Shown in pieces: positions 51,348-60,362 of a stretch of DNA of 64,000 bases. The notes under the pieces were generated by a model. It saw only the letters and a list, made by a program, of their open reading frames with translations. It had not been told where the DNA came from and ran no database searches. The position numbers were made by a program, and so were the translations under genes. Position 1 is the first letter of the stretch; each line of letters opens with the position of its first letter. Source of the stretch: Dulcicalothrix desertica PCC 7102 (lineage in GTDB: Bacteria; Cyanobacteriota; Cyanobacteriia; Cyanobacteriales; Nostocaceae); contig NZ_RSCL01000019.1 of the NCBI RefSeq assembly GCF_003991905.1, forward strand, positions 102,755 to 166,754, written 5' to 3'.

Positions 51348-53360
51348 ATGCAGGTAAACTACTCAAATGAGGAGATATATCAAGCAATTATGTGTCTCAA
51401 ACAAGCAGGATTATCAAATCAAGATATTTTGACCGAAGCTGAAAATTTATTTGATTTTAGCCAGCAGCTATATGTTTTGAATATTCTGCAAGAGTCTGAC
51501 TTTGGTAGTAAAATTATTCGCCCTATTAAAAGCTATGACTATGACTATTTATTTGAGATGCTTTACCAAGCAGTAATTAGCGGTACTTGTGTTCATCAGA
51601 TACTTGAAGTTTGTGAGTCAGAATTAAGCCTAGAAGATTTGGCTTTTTCTAAACTAGCCTTGGAATACATTTTAACTAATAGATACATTAGCAAGTACGA
51701 GCGTAATGCTTTTATACTTGACCTGTACAAACTTTATCAAGAAGTTACATCTCACAAAGAGTTAATTAAGGTAGCTGATTCAACTAAAAATATTTATTTA
51801 AAACATTTGGTATATAAAACGGTAGAGTTAGTTGCTACTCGAACAGGGGAAACTCTATCGTTATCACAAAAAAATGTTAATACAAATTCTTTAACAGGAG
51901 ATGATAATCAAGATATCGCGATTATTCAAGAAAATTTTGAAAATAAAGTTGGTGATGTATTGGTCGGCGCCTTAAATGATTTTGGCATTACCTGTAATTA
52001 TATTGATACCAAGACTGGTCCGACCTTTAAACGAGTAAAAATTAAGTTAGGAAAGGGAGTTAGTTTTAAAAAAGTCCAGGGTTTAGGTAATGACTTGGTG
52101 CAGCAGCTTGGCGAAGAACTAGGTTTAGAAAACCCGCCTATGATATCTGTTGTGCCAGGGGCAGTTGTATTTGATATTCCCAGACTTGACAGGCAGACAG
52201 CTTGTTTTGCAGACTATGTTGACCTAACAAGCGAGATTGATATTAACCGGATAGTTATCCCTGGTGGGGTGGATGTTAACGGGAAGTACATTGAAATCTC
52301 TTTGTGTGACTCAAATGTTTACCACACCCTAGGTGGTGGTATGACAGGTGGCGGTAAAAGTCAGTACGAAAAAGCAATGGTTTTATATCTTGCCCTGCGT
52401 TATCCTCCCAGTTTGGTCAAATTAGCGCTTAGTGATGTAAAGCTAGTTTCGCTTACTTGCTTTAACGGACTTCCTCATTTAGTGGCGCCTGTTGCCGAAG
52501 ATGCAGCTAGCACGTTGCAAATTTTCAATTACCTGGTGGCAGAACAGGAACTCCGCTACCAAGAGTTTAAACGGGTAGGGGTTGAAAATATCAACGAGTA
52601 TAACCAACTATTTTCTAATTGCCCCATACCTCGAATTGTTTCTGTGACTGACGAATGTTTTGACTTGCTCTCGGATACTACTTACAAAGACTCTATGGAG
52701 ATGGCATTAATGAAATTGCTAGCAAAAGCGGGTGCAGCAGGAATTAATATTTTCCTTTTTACCCAGCGTCCCGATAAGGATGTAATCAAACCCCTAATTC
52801 GGTCAAACTGTTCGGGTAAGATTGCTTTTGTGGTGTCCCGTCCTGAAGATAGCGGCATTATTTTGGGCAATCCTGATGATGACCGCGCGGCTAGTTTATT
52901 AGGAGGTGGGGATATGCTTTACAAATCTCCAAAAGGAGTTGTGCGTCTTCAAGGTCTGTATTTAGGCGCCAAAGCTGACTTCCAGGCATTCCTCGACACC
53001 TGTATGAATGTCCACACTGATATGCCTTGCTGGAATTCAGGGTTAAATTTTTCTAGTTTTGGAGTTCCAGTCAATAGTAATAGCGGCGCCAGTAATAGGC
53101 AAATACGTAATCGCTTAAATAAAGCTATCACTAAATCGTTGCTTCATCAAGAAACAGAAGTAGATTCTTTGAATATTGACCTTGATGATTTAAGCAAGTC
53201 TCAAATTCTGTCTTTATATAGTAGAGGTTACGAGTTGCATCAAATAGTTCAAGAAATATTTAAGTTGTCGCGCGCGGATGGGAGGAAATATAAACGAGTG
53301 CGTGATGTGGTATATAACTTTATCGCGACTGTAGAGGCAGATGATAGCGATGAGAATTAA
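51348..53360 (+). CDS. FtsK/SpoIIIE-type DNA translocase
   Basis: 670 residues, no membrane helix. Residues 1-190 are helical and unlike known families. An FtsK alpha/beta-like domain spans about 200-310 (GPTFKRVKIKLGKGVSFKKV, LGLENPPMISVVPGAVVFDI). RecA-like motor: Walker A GGMTGGGKS near 330, Walker B in RIVSVTDECFDLL, then NIFLFTQRPDKDVIKPLIRS (sensor/arginine region) and SRPEDSGIILGN. The C-terminal 90 residues contain a basic linker and a winged-helix-like segment. As a soluble FtsK-type pump beside wall hydrolases and small membrane proteins, it is the likely motor of a DNA-transfer element. Confidence 0.9.
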   Translation: MQVNYSNEEIYQAIMCLKQAGLSNQDILTEAENLFDFSQQLYVLNILQESDFGSKIIRPIKSYDYDYLFEMLYQAVISGTCVHQILEVCESELSLEDLAFSKLALEYILTNRYISKYERNAFILDLYKLYQEVTSHKELIKVADSTKNIYLKHLVYKTVELVATRTGETLSLSQKNVNTNSLTGDDNQDIAIIQENFENKVGDVLVGALNDFGITCNYIDTKTGPTFKRVKIKLGKGVSFKKVQGLGNDLVQQLGEELGLENPPMISVVPGAVVFDIPRLDRQTACFADYVDLTSEIDINRIVIPGGVDVNGKYIEISLCDSNVYHTLGGGMTGGGKSQYEKAMVLYLALRYPPSLVKLALSDVKLVSLTCFNGLPHLVAPVAEDAASTLQIFNYLVAEQELRYQEFKRVGVENINEYNQLFSNCPIPRIVSVTDECFDLLSDTTYKDSMEMALMKLLAKAGAAGINIFLFTQRPDKDVIKPLIRSNCSGKIAFVVSRPEDSGIILGNPDDDRAASLLGGGDMLYKSPKGVVRLQGLYLGAKADFQAFLDTCMNVHTDMPCWNSGLNFSSFGVPVNSNSGASNRQIRNRLNKAITKSLLHQETEVDSLNIDLDDLSKSQILSLYSRGYELHQIVQEIFKLSRADGRKYKRVRDVVYNFIATVEADDSDEN

Positions 53361-53379
53361 GCTACTATGCTTGATTGAA

Positions 53380-53443
53380 GTGATATTCCAGTTGGTGGAT
53401 TATTGTTTTAGGCAATAAAGTAAGTTTCGATTCTTACTATCAC
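53380..53443 (+). other. tRNA-like cloverleaf, UUA anticodon
   Basis: Acceptor GTGATA (53380) with TATCAC (53438), D-arm TCC-AGTTGGT-GGA, anticodon arm TATTG-TTTTAGG-CAATA (perfect 5-bp stem, U33 present, anticodon UUA), two-base variable region, T-arm GTAAG-TTTCGATT-CTTAC. Deviations: 6-bp acceptor, 8-base T loop, very short variable region. Decayed or atypical tRNA; UUA would read the ochre codon UAA. Confidence 0.35.
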
Positions 53444-53625
53444 AATTGGGGATGAAACAGTTGACCGATACTGAAAATTAAGTAGTACAGGACAATTTTA
53501 CGGTTCTGGAAGATTTAACAGAGTAAGGTGTAGGCTAATTGTTTCTCTCCAAATCCCAATTAAGAAGATGCCGGGGCAAGAGTAATTTTTGTTCTTGTAA
53601 ACCTGTATTTAAAGAGGGATAAACC

Positions 53626-54714
53626 ATGTTGAGAAAAGTTTATGGTCAAGTGTTTGAGACTGTTAATGTGGCACTGGGATTTATTTCTCTAACTGCGATT
53701 GCTATCGGCGCCTTTTCAACTTTTACTGGTTTGGGACTCCACTTAATTACAAAAGCAGGAGTTAAAACCATTCCAGAAGAACGTATAGAAAGCCTAACTA
53801 CTTTTGGTATGGGTTTTTGCTTATGCGGTGGAGTTGGATTTGCTGGCGCCGTTGTAGCTGCAGCTAGTGCTGCAAACTTCTTAGATGCTGTTGATAAGGA
53901 TGAGGAGGAATCTCGAACTTCTGGTAATAATAATTGTGTGGTATTTAAGCCAAGTGATAGCGTGCAACAAGAACCAACTGATTCTCTTTATTTATATCAG
54001 TTGATGAACCTTAATGGTTGTCGCACGCTTGATGGTAAGTTGATTGTCGGGAGAATAGAAGATGAACTAAACAGAAAAGTTATTATCTACGATAAGTTGG
54101 ATTCGTTCGATACTAACATGCTCATGGAAATATTTGACACTGATTGTGATGAAGATAAGCTGATAGGTAAAGCTTTTTCTTCAACCCTTTCAAGACCTCG
54201 TGATGCTGCTCGTGATTTTATTGATTTTCATCGTCCACAATTACAGTTTAAAGCTGATTTTGGGACTGACATTGAAAAATGCCTTGGATGTCGTAATTTT
54301 CACGGCGCCGACAAAGTGGTCTGCGGCTACCATCCCTATGGCTGGGATTCTAGTTGTATCTGTCCTGATTGGCAGCCTGATAAAAACAATCAACGAGCTT
54401 ATTTTCCATACGAGCGGTCAGAAATACTACAGCGTTTGAATCAAGATATTGAGCCAAATAGGGCATATTTGAGTAAAAACGATGATGGTACTCTAACTTT
54501 ATGGGACAATCACACCTTACGTAGATTTCATTTTTCGTGGGCGGGAATTCTTCTTGAAGACTCAAACGATTCAGACAAGCTTTTAGAGTTAGGCGAACAT
54601 GCTCGCTTACTTTCTTACATCCAATATTTTGCGGCACGCGCGGTAATTGAGTTTGATTACTCTGCTAAAATTGATGACGAAAGCAAAACAGTTAAAGGAT
54701 ATTGCTACTATTGA
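53626..54714 (+). CDS. Membrane protein with Cys-rich cytoplasmic motif
   Basis: 362 residues. Two helices (VNVALGFISLTAIAIGAFST; FGMGFCLCGGVGFAGAVVAA), then a long soluble part. Residues about 225-255 hold CLGCRNFHGADKVVCGYHPY and SSCICPDW: six Cys and two His in zinc-ribbon-like spacing. The remainder (ILQRLNQDIEPNRAYLSKND) is unassigned. Mobile-module protein of unknown function. Overlaps the next ORF by 41 bases. Confidence 0.65.
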   Translation: MLRKVYGQVFETVNVALGFISLTAIAIGAFSTFTGLGLHLITKAGVKTIPEERIESLTTFGMGFCLCGGVGFAGAVVAAASAANFLDAVDKDEEESRTSGNNNCVVFKPSDSVQQEPTDSLYLYQLMNLNGCRTLDGKLIVGRIEDELNRKVIIYDKLDSFDTNMLMEIFDTDCDEDKLIGKAFSSTLSRPRDAARDFIDFHRPQLQFKADFGTDIEKCLGCRNFHGADKVVCGYHPYGWDSSCICPDWQPDKNNQRAYFPYERSEILQRLNQDIEPNRAYLSKNDDGTLTLWDNHTLRRFHFSWAGILLEDSNDSDKLLELGEHARLLSYIQYFAARAVIEFDYSAKIDDESKTVKGYCYY

Positions 54715-54916
54715 GATTGGAGACGAGGGTATTGGCATTCGGACTAATTACTGTCCGCGTTTAAATACTAAAATTACTCGTACCTACCGTTTTCGTTTCG
54801 ATGGTGTTCCGCTGTATCCTTATGAATCAATTGTTCCTGTGGAATTAAAGCATAATTACAATTTAGTTACCTTTATTGGGTGGTTGAAAGTTAATAAGGC
54901 TAAGGTCGGAAAATGA
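54674..54916 (+). CDS. Small unknown protein
   Basis: 80 residues from ATG 54674: TKAKQLKDIATIEIGDEGIG, then YRFRFDGVPLYPYESIVPVE. Compact beta-rich composition. Starts within the end of the preceding gene. No family recognised. Confidence 0.5.
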   Translation: MTKAKQLKDIATIEIGDEGIGIRTNYCPRLNTKITRTYRFRFDGVPLYPYESIVPVELKHNYNLVTFIGWLKVNKAKVGK

Positions 54917-55105
54917 ATTAGTTTTTCTCGCGCATTTCTACTAAAAATACTCAGAGTTGAATATCAGATGTAAAGAGTTATCTTAACCTACATATTCCTT
55001 TGAAACAACCTCAAATAATCCAATTTGGTTTATCTCCTGCTTCATCGTAGTAGCACCAATATTTCTTCTGCTTGTTAGTGGTTTGTAAATAATTCATTCA
55101 GCACG

Positions 55106-55150
55106 GGGGAATTTCCCCCACTACTGGGTGGATTATTTACACTCACCCAT
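55106..55150 (+). repeat. Two adjacent hairpins in a gene leader
   Basis: GGGGGAATTTCCCCC forms a tight stem, and GGGTG pairs with CACCC across a short AT loop, just before the gene at 55173. Could be a terminator for upstream transcripts plus a leader structure. The 212 bases before it hold nothing else. Confidence 0.45.
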
Positions 55151-55172
55151 CAACAATAACGGAGGAACTATT

Positions 55173-55670
55173 ATGTTTAACCTGTTTGATTTTTCTGCGT
55201 TTGAAACTTCTGCTTCAGTCCAAGCTATCAACGATATTTTATTTCCGGTTGTTCTGTTTGTAGTTATTTTTTGGCTAATGTGTCAGGTTTTCTTAATCGA
55301 TATTGCTGTTGAAGACAATTTACCTGTGGTGAATGAAGAGTTTACCCATAGTATTGTCCAAGCTCAAATTGATAAAGATAATATTTCCCAAAAAGCTGAA
55401 AATGACCATACTCTCGAAAACTTACTTGCCGATATGGCAACAACCATTGATGAGTATAAAACGAAAACCGAGTTATCTGATGTTGATAATGGGCGCCAAA
55501 ACTTGAAAGCGTTGGGCATCCGTAAACTTCGAGATTTCTGCCGAAATCGCGAAATCAAAGGATACGCGGCTGCATATCGCCAACGTGGACTTGATGGTTT
55601 AGTGGAGTTTTTGTTCGCAAAACAAATTCACGCTTATCAAATTGAGCAACAGTTTAAGCATGTAGAGTAA
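55173..55670 (+). CDS. Single-pass membrane protein with C-terminal helical domain
   Basis: 165 residues from ATG 55173 (GGAGG upstream; the longer frame to 55128 lacks an RBS). Helix AINDILFPVVLFVVIFWLMC, acidic linker, then LGIRKLRDFCRNREIKGYAA and LDGLVEFLFAKQIHAYQIEQ, a small helical module reminiscent of SAP/Rho-N-like nucleic-acid-binding folds. This likeness is weak. Function unknown. Confidence 0.6.
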   Translation: MFNLFDFSAFETSASVQAINDILFPVVLFVVIFWLMCQVFLIDIAVEDNLPVVNEEFTHSIVQAQIDKDNISQKAENDHTLENLLADMATTIDEYKTKTELSDVDNGRQNLKALGIRKLRDFCRNREIKGYAAAYRQRGLDGLVEFLFAKQIHAYQIEQQFKHVE

Positions 55671-55764
55671 ATTGGCACGCGGACATTGATGAAAAGCCCT
55701 GGCGCCTCCATTGGGTTAACTACTTAGTAGGAAAATCTACCTTTACGGTTTCCAATTTTGCGGC

Positions 55765-56047
55765 TTGGCAACTTATATTGCTCAGGATAATATGGATGTT
55801 TCAGATAAATTTTTGACCGCTGCTGATCAGACTTTTAAGCAGTTAGCTCAAACACCAAATATGGGCAGGGTGCGGGAATTTAATAATCCGAATTTAGTGG
55901 ATGTACGTCAACAGGCAGTTAAAGGATTTAAAAATTACTTAGTCTTTTACCGAACAATAGATTGCGGATGTGGAAATTTTGAGAGTTCTGCATGGTAGGA
56001 GAGACATCGAACCTCTTTTAGACGAAGATTTGGGAGAAGAAAGTTAG
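55765..56047 (+). pseudogene. RelE/ParE-type toxin, frameshifted
   Basis: YIAQDNMDVSDKFLTAADQT, FKQLAQTPNMGRVREFNNPN and GFKNYLVFYRTID match ParE toxins. The ending lies in a different frame from about 55965: VEILRVLHGRRDIEPLLDED, stop at 56045. The N-terminal beta-strand region is missing or lost, and no antitoxin gene is visible upstream. A single-base frameshift near 55965 explains the break. Inactive relic of a plasmid-type toxin-antitoxin pair. Confidence 0.8.
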
Positions 56048-56158
56048 CTAAAACAGCGAAGAGTGCCACGGACGTGTCTAAACGAGAAATTAAAGATGCC
56101 TATGCAGGCGCCATCTTGGTAATCGTGTAAACTTTAATACTAAAATTGCTAGTCAAAG

Positions 56159-56986
56159 CTAATTTAAATGTTCATCAAACCTCATGCGAGATATTAATCG
56201 TTTAACATAGACTGGTTCTACACCAAACTGATGGGCTATTTTCTGTTCCTCATCTTCTGTAGGTAGCGCCTTAAGAGTAAATAAATAATCTAAAAACGGC
56301 TGCAAATTCCCTGAAGCTGAATCTAATTCTGTATAATTTGATGCTTCTTTCTGGGCTACCATATCCTCTAGCCAATCCTGTAGCTTTCCTTTCTCTGGTC
56401 TTTGTAAACCAAGAGTTTTGCAAGTTGCTACAAGTTCTTGCCCAATAACCGCATTACCGTGTAATTGCCCCAACCAAGTATCAAATTCTTCATTAGTCGG
56501 TAATTTTATTGCTTGCTTCAAGCTAAACGCTTGTAGTTTTTTACCCAGGCGAATTCCTTCTAAAAGGCTTACAGCGTTATCTTCATCTTCATGAATAACT
56601 TGGGGGTTATTTGACCCGAAAGCCATTTTATCCAAAAGCCAAATGGCTACTTGTCCTGGTTTTGGAGCAGACAAATTTAGAGTTTCACATGCAATAGCCA
56701 ACTCGGTTCCCAAAGATGTGTAATTTGCAAGCCATTCCTTTACATTACCCACTCTAGGAGTTGTAAGCCCTTTTTTAGATAAACCAACAACCTCTAAACC
56801 CAGATTTACTAGGTTCCTGACTACCATCGACAAGCTCTTACCCATGTCTGGTATCAAATTTTCAATTTGATTACGTATCTCAATATTTATATGAAACGTC
56901 ACACGGTCTTTTTCCTGATTGACTGGGCGACCGCGTTTTGAAGGTAGCTTTGGGTTTGGCTCGGACTGTTGTTGGTGTTTGCTCAT
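56159..56986 (-). CDS. Ribbon-helix-helix-like regulator with repeated C-terminal units
   Basis: 275 residues. Basic N-terminus (SKRGRPVNQEKDRVTFHINI) leads into a ribbon-helix-helix-like segment (EIRNQIENLIPDMGKSLSMV). The rest has two related units: GNVKEWLANYTSLGTELAIA and GKLQDWLEDMVAQ-type sequences around ETLNLSAPKPGQVAIWLLD and CKTLGLQRPEKGKLQDWLED. Could be a partition, copy-control or telomere-like DNA binder of the element. It runs opposite to the preceding genes. No named family. Confidence 0.6.
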   Translation of the reverse strand: MSKHQQQSEPNPKLPSKRGRPVNQEKDRVTFHINIEIRNQIENLIPDMGKSLSMVVRNLVNLGLEVVGLSKKGLTTPRVGNVKEWLANYTSLGTELAIACETLNLSAPKPGQVAIWLLDKMAFGSNNPQVIHEDEDNAVSLLEGIRLGKKLQAFSLKQAIKLPTNEEFDTWLGQLHGNAVIGQELVATCKTLGLQRPEKGKLQDWLEDMVAQKEASNYTELDSASGNLQPFLDYLFTLKALPTEDEEQKIAHQFGVEPVYVKRLISRMRFDEHLN

Positions 56987-57390
56987 CGTTACTTTAGTTT
57001 ACCGAAACCACAAAGCATATTTGAAGCTTTTATCATCAAAATTGTTAAAAAACGTAATGATGTGGCAGTGTCTCAAAATTTAAACACTGCCAAAAAATAA
57101 AGAAATGTAAAGAAAGTGAATATAAAATTGTTGGGTTTGGTAATGTTGAACCAAATGTACAGAAATTCGAGATTGAAGAAGATTACTTTTTTCAGTCTCA
57201 TTCATTAGATGGGAAAATCAATAGTTTTTTGATGCATATATACCATTATGGTCATTTAGGCATGGAAAACTAACGGCAAAGCTGATTTTATTTGTGAGGC
57301 TAGTAAACGATGGCAGTAATCGAATGGATAATCCGTAGCGTTGTGATAATGAGATTGTTGGTAACTCAAATGGGTCTATGGTTGCTATAT
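56987..57390. other. 404-base spacer with one dyad
   Basis: GGCAGTGT (57064) pairs with ACACTGCC (57084), followed by A6. A forward ORF from 57310 is an antisense shadow of the gene at 57391-57567. No other gene is visible. Confidence 0.45.
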
Positions 57391-57567
57391 TCATTTGCCG
57401 CCTTGATTAGTTTTACTTTTAAGCCATTCCTCTATAAGCTCTCTAGATTTTTCACTCATATTTGTACCTTCTTTAGCACACCAGACTTTAAACTCTGTTC
57501 TTTTAGATTCAGGTAGAAAAACTCTAAAGCTAACAGTAGGGTCGTCCTTTTTATTTTCATCTGACAT
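57391..57567 (-). CDS. Small ribbon-helix-helix (CopG/ParG-like) protein
   Basis: 58 residues: MSDENKKDDPTVSFRVFLPE, then SKRTEFKVWCAKEGTNMSEK and SRELIEEWLKSK. The beta-strand TVSFRVFLP followed by two helices is the ribbon-helix-helix fold of plasmid copy-number and partition repressors. Upstream lie three GTGACC-type repeats, a likely operator, so autoregulation is expected. The overlapping forward ORF (57310-57516) is much less protein-like. Confidence 0.7.
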   Translation of the reverse strand: MSDENKKDDPTVSFRVFLPESKRTEFKVWCAKEGTNMSEKSRELIEEWLKSKTNQGGK

Positions 57568-57570
57568 AAA

Positions 57571-57656
57571 TGGGTCACATATACCACACGCTCATTTTCC
57601 GCTAGGCAACTCAGTTTGCAAATAACCCATGTGACCTTATTGATATATGTGACCCA
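57571..57656. promoter_or_regulatory. Probable operator: repeated TGGGTCACAT
   Basis: TGGGTCACATATA (57571-57583) and its exact complement TATATGTGACCCA (57644-57656) flank CCCATGTGACC (57625-57635). The array starts four bases before the RHH gene's start codon and extends between it and the divergent gene at 57806. Confidence 0.6.
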
Positions 57657-57805
57657 TGTGTTCTACAATAACATTGTTGGTCAAAAACTTCCGCAAATTC
57701 CATATGCAAGTAAAAATGAAAAATTTGTCTAGTTATCAAAGACCCGCCATAAAAGGATTTTCCGTCAGGTAAAAATTAAGCCACCCTTGACACGTAGGAA
57801 TAATC

Positions 57806-58402
57806 ATGAACAACTACAACACACTCAAAATCCTCCCAACACAAGGTTTAGAGCCTCGGCAGTTTCTACGCTATTGCTTTGGTATAGCGACTCTCGGCGC
57901 CGAAAGTCTCCTAGAAGAAGAAACTGACTCCCAGTACCGCAAAAAGTGCATCACTGTGCTGAGTCACGTCTTTAACATTGAGAAAGCGACGGTTCGTAAA
58001 TGGGGGACTGACCTTAATTTTGATGGAATGCCTAACTACTGCAAGATTGGACTTGCTTACATACAGTCGGCACAAATTAATTCAAAAATTGTTGAAACAA
58101 TTCTTAATGGTGAATATGTACCACCAATAATAGAACCTCAAATTTTTTTAGAGAAGATTTTGCTTGATGGCTTAAGCGAGCAGCAAAGAGTACAAACCAT
58201 ATCTCATACTGGATTTCACGCAAGCTGTATCAGAACCCTTACACAAGTCTTGCACGTCGGCGCCAGGTCTGTCCAAAAGTGGGGTCAAGACATCACTTTC
58301 AGCAAAATGCCCCGCATCCACAAACACACGTTGGGTTACGCGCTGGCTGCCATTTCAAAATCCCAGCACCAATCGAACAATTGGAATCAAAGAGCAGCTT
58401 GA
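57806..58402 (+). CDS. Unknown protein with two repeated domains
   Basis: 198 residues built from two similar units of about 85 residues: VFNIEKATVRKWGTDLNFDG then MPNYCKIGLAYIQSA, and VLHVGARSVQKWGQDITFSK then MPRIHKHTLGYALAAI. Each looks like a helix-turn-helix with the core VRKWG/VQKWG. Probable DNA-binding regulator, diverging from the RHH gene across the operator region. No named family recognised. Confidence 0.65.
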   Translation: MNNYNTLKILPTQGLEPRQFLRYCFGIATLGAESLLEEETDSQYRKKCITVLSHVFNIEKATVRKWGTDLNFDGMPNYCKIGLAYIQSAQINSKIVETILNGEYVPPIIEPQIFLEKILLDGLSEQQRVQTISHTGFHASCIRTLTQVLHVGARSVQKWGQDITFSKMPRIHKHTLGYALAAISKSQHQSNNWNQRAA

Positions 58403-58506
58403 CTCATAGCTGTATTCAATAAGGGCGCCAATAAAGAAAGAGTCTTTAGTAGACCAAGAAACGAGGTCTACAAAGACCAAACAATAAAAACCAGAGGTAT
58501 CTTAAC

Positions 58507-59691
58507 ATGACTATTACTCTTGCATCCGCCACTTACGCGCAGCAGCATCAATTAAACCCAAATCCTACCGCGCACATAGAAACCAGTACTCTTGAGTACC
58601 TTCACACGGCTTTCTTGTTATACGAGTATAAGACCAACTACAGTAAGCGTGATTATAAAATTCAGTTAGAGATTTGTGGCTGGAATAAAGGCAGCTTTGA
58701 AGAGAAGCGTGCGCTCAAAATTGGTCAATACTTTCAAGATTTCGTCAGCTGCCCACAACAACTGGCGCCTATACCAGTAACAATCCTGCTAAAGCTGTGT
58801 TCTAAGGAATACAGACCCATTCTCGATTTGATCACAAATTATCCTCCAGGTGGATTAACCTGTGAAATAGTGCTTAATTTGATTGAAGAGAGAAAAGCAC
58901 TAATCAAAGCACAAAAAGAACAAGAACTTAAACCCAAAGAAGAAGAAAAACCAGTTATTTGGAGGAGGGTGCCTTCTGGAGCAAGGTATTGTCAATTTCC
59001 TCCGGTGTGGGAAGATGACGAAAGAACAGGAGTACTGACGCAGAGGCTAATAGATGAACATGGAATGATTCCTCAAACTATACTCAGAGAGGCGGTTGCA
59101 GACTATTATGAGAAAATTATGCAAGCTACTGAGCAGTCTCAAACTGAAACCTCGGAGTCAATATTTGTCACAGAGCCAGAAACATTTTCTAGTTCAGAGA
59201 TATTAGCAGTTGAGATATCTGAAGCGATACAAGATGACTCAAGCATAGTAGAGCCTGAACAAATTGTTACCCATGAAATTGAAGAAGTTTCAACCCACGA
59301 TAACCATCAGGAAGATAATTCCCTGACTGATAACGTTACTGTGGCGCCTAATGCAGAGGAGCAAGAAACATTAGTACTGATTGAAAAGTTAGAAGCAGCT
59401 ACAAGTTACTACCAAATCAGAAGCGCATTATATCGCCACCAGTCAGTTAAAGATAAAGCAATTGAGCAGTTAAGCGAAGCAGAAAAATCAAGAATTGAGG
59501 AATTATTGCCTCTGCAAGTAAAAGCCTTGAACAAAGCAAGAGAATCCAACTTGATTTTAGATTACTACGAGCTAGAAACAGGGTCATTCCAAATATTTAT
59601 TGAAGGTGAGGATAGACCTGTAAGCGTTAGCAAGTCAAGTGTGCTTAGTTGGCTTAAAGAGCAAGAGCGAATCAACTCCATAACAGTTTGA
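58507..59691 (+). CDS. Unknown acidic protein of the mobile module
   Basis: 394 residues. N-terminal half is helical (HTAFLLYEYKTNYSKRDYKI, QLEICGWNKGSFEEKRALKI), then a Lys/Glu linker and VIWRRVPSGARYCQFPPVWE. A long Glu/Ser/Thr-rich, probably disordered stretch spans about 215-290, before a compact C-terminal domain (LEAATSYYQIRSALYRHQSV; ELETGSFQIFIEGEDRPVSV). Likely a replication- or transfer-linked accessory protein; family unknown. Confidence 0.62.
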   Translation: MTITLASATYAQQHQLNPNPTAHIETSTLEYLHTAFLLYEYKTNYSKRDYKIQLEICGWNKGSFEEKRALKIGQYFQDFVSCPQQLAPIPVTILLKLCSKEYRPILDLITNYPPGGLTCEIVLNLIEERKALIKAQKEQELKPKEEEKPVIWRRVPSGARYCQFPPVWEDDERTGVLTQRLIDEHGMIPQTILREAVADYYEKIMQATEQSQTETSESIFVTEPETFSSSEILAVEISEAIQDDSSIVEPEQIVTHEIEEVSTHDNHQEDNSLTDNVTVAPNAEEQETLVLIEKLEAATSYYQIRSALYRHQSVKDKAIEQLSEAEKSRIEELLPLQVKALNKARESNLILDYYELETGSFQIFIEGEDRPVSVSKSSVLSWLKEQERINSITV

Positions 59692-60362
59692 ATAGTGAAG
59701 ATTTATAGTAAAAGTATCTCTTCGTGCTAAGGAGTCGAAGTGATGAGATTAATTGACCTTTCAACAACAAACGCTAATCTGATAAAAATATTGTCAATGG
59801 CATGTGATAAAACAATTATCCTTAGAACACCATTATGACGGGAATTCCTAATATCAGAGGTGAATGATTTTACACGCTCCTGTTGCTCTAACCGCTCAAA
59901 CAAAATCAAGAACTGATGGAATTCCTTGCTCGTCGTTCAGAGGAAACAAATCGGCATAACATCAGTCAAGTTAGAGAGATGTTAAATCAAGAATGATTTA
60001 TACATAGAGAAAACTTGTTAGTGCATAGGGTAATAATTATAACGACACTCAAAAACTTGGCACCGTTTATATAGCATTTGTAAAAGATAAGCAAAATGCT
60101 ATGTGTAACAAAAGTTCAAGTGTTAATGATTGTGCTTATATGAGCCTTAACAGAGGCTATTAAAGTTTTTATGCTTCAAACAGCAGTTAGCGTTTGAACA
60201 AAATTATCGTGGTCATAATTTGTAATCTTTTCTGCCATAAAAACATTAAGATAACAAAATGATTTACATTAAATAAAATACATATTAAATATAATTTAAA
60301 AATAGTAACTTACTTATTTTATCGAGTAAAATAATAATAATTATTGAGGGTGAAAATCTGCA
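59692..60362. other. 671-base spacer with a short coding relic
   Basis: A forward frame at about 59895-59997 reads QNQELMEFLARRSEETNRHN and ends QVREMLNQE; it looks like the end of a lost coiled-coil protein. The remainder is very AT-rich (60,240-60,330). No intact gene is visible. Confidence 0.4.

Noticed and set aside
57064..57097. Terminator at GGCAGTGT/ACACTGCC
   Set aside because: On the forward strand it is followed by A, and no minus-strand gene would have the T run on the correct side.
57310..57516. Forward 68-codon ORF
   Set aside because: Antisense to the RHH gene, whose protein is far more convincing.
45889..59691. Prophage
   Set aside because: Wall hydrolases look phage-like, but no capsid, portal, terminase or tail genes are present; an FtsK motor and small membrane proteins fit a transfer element better.
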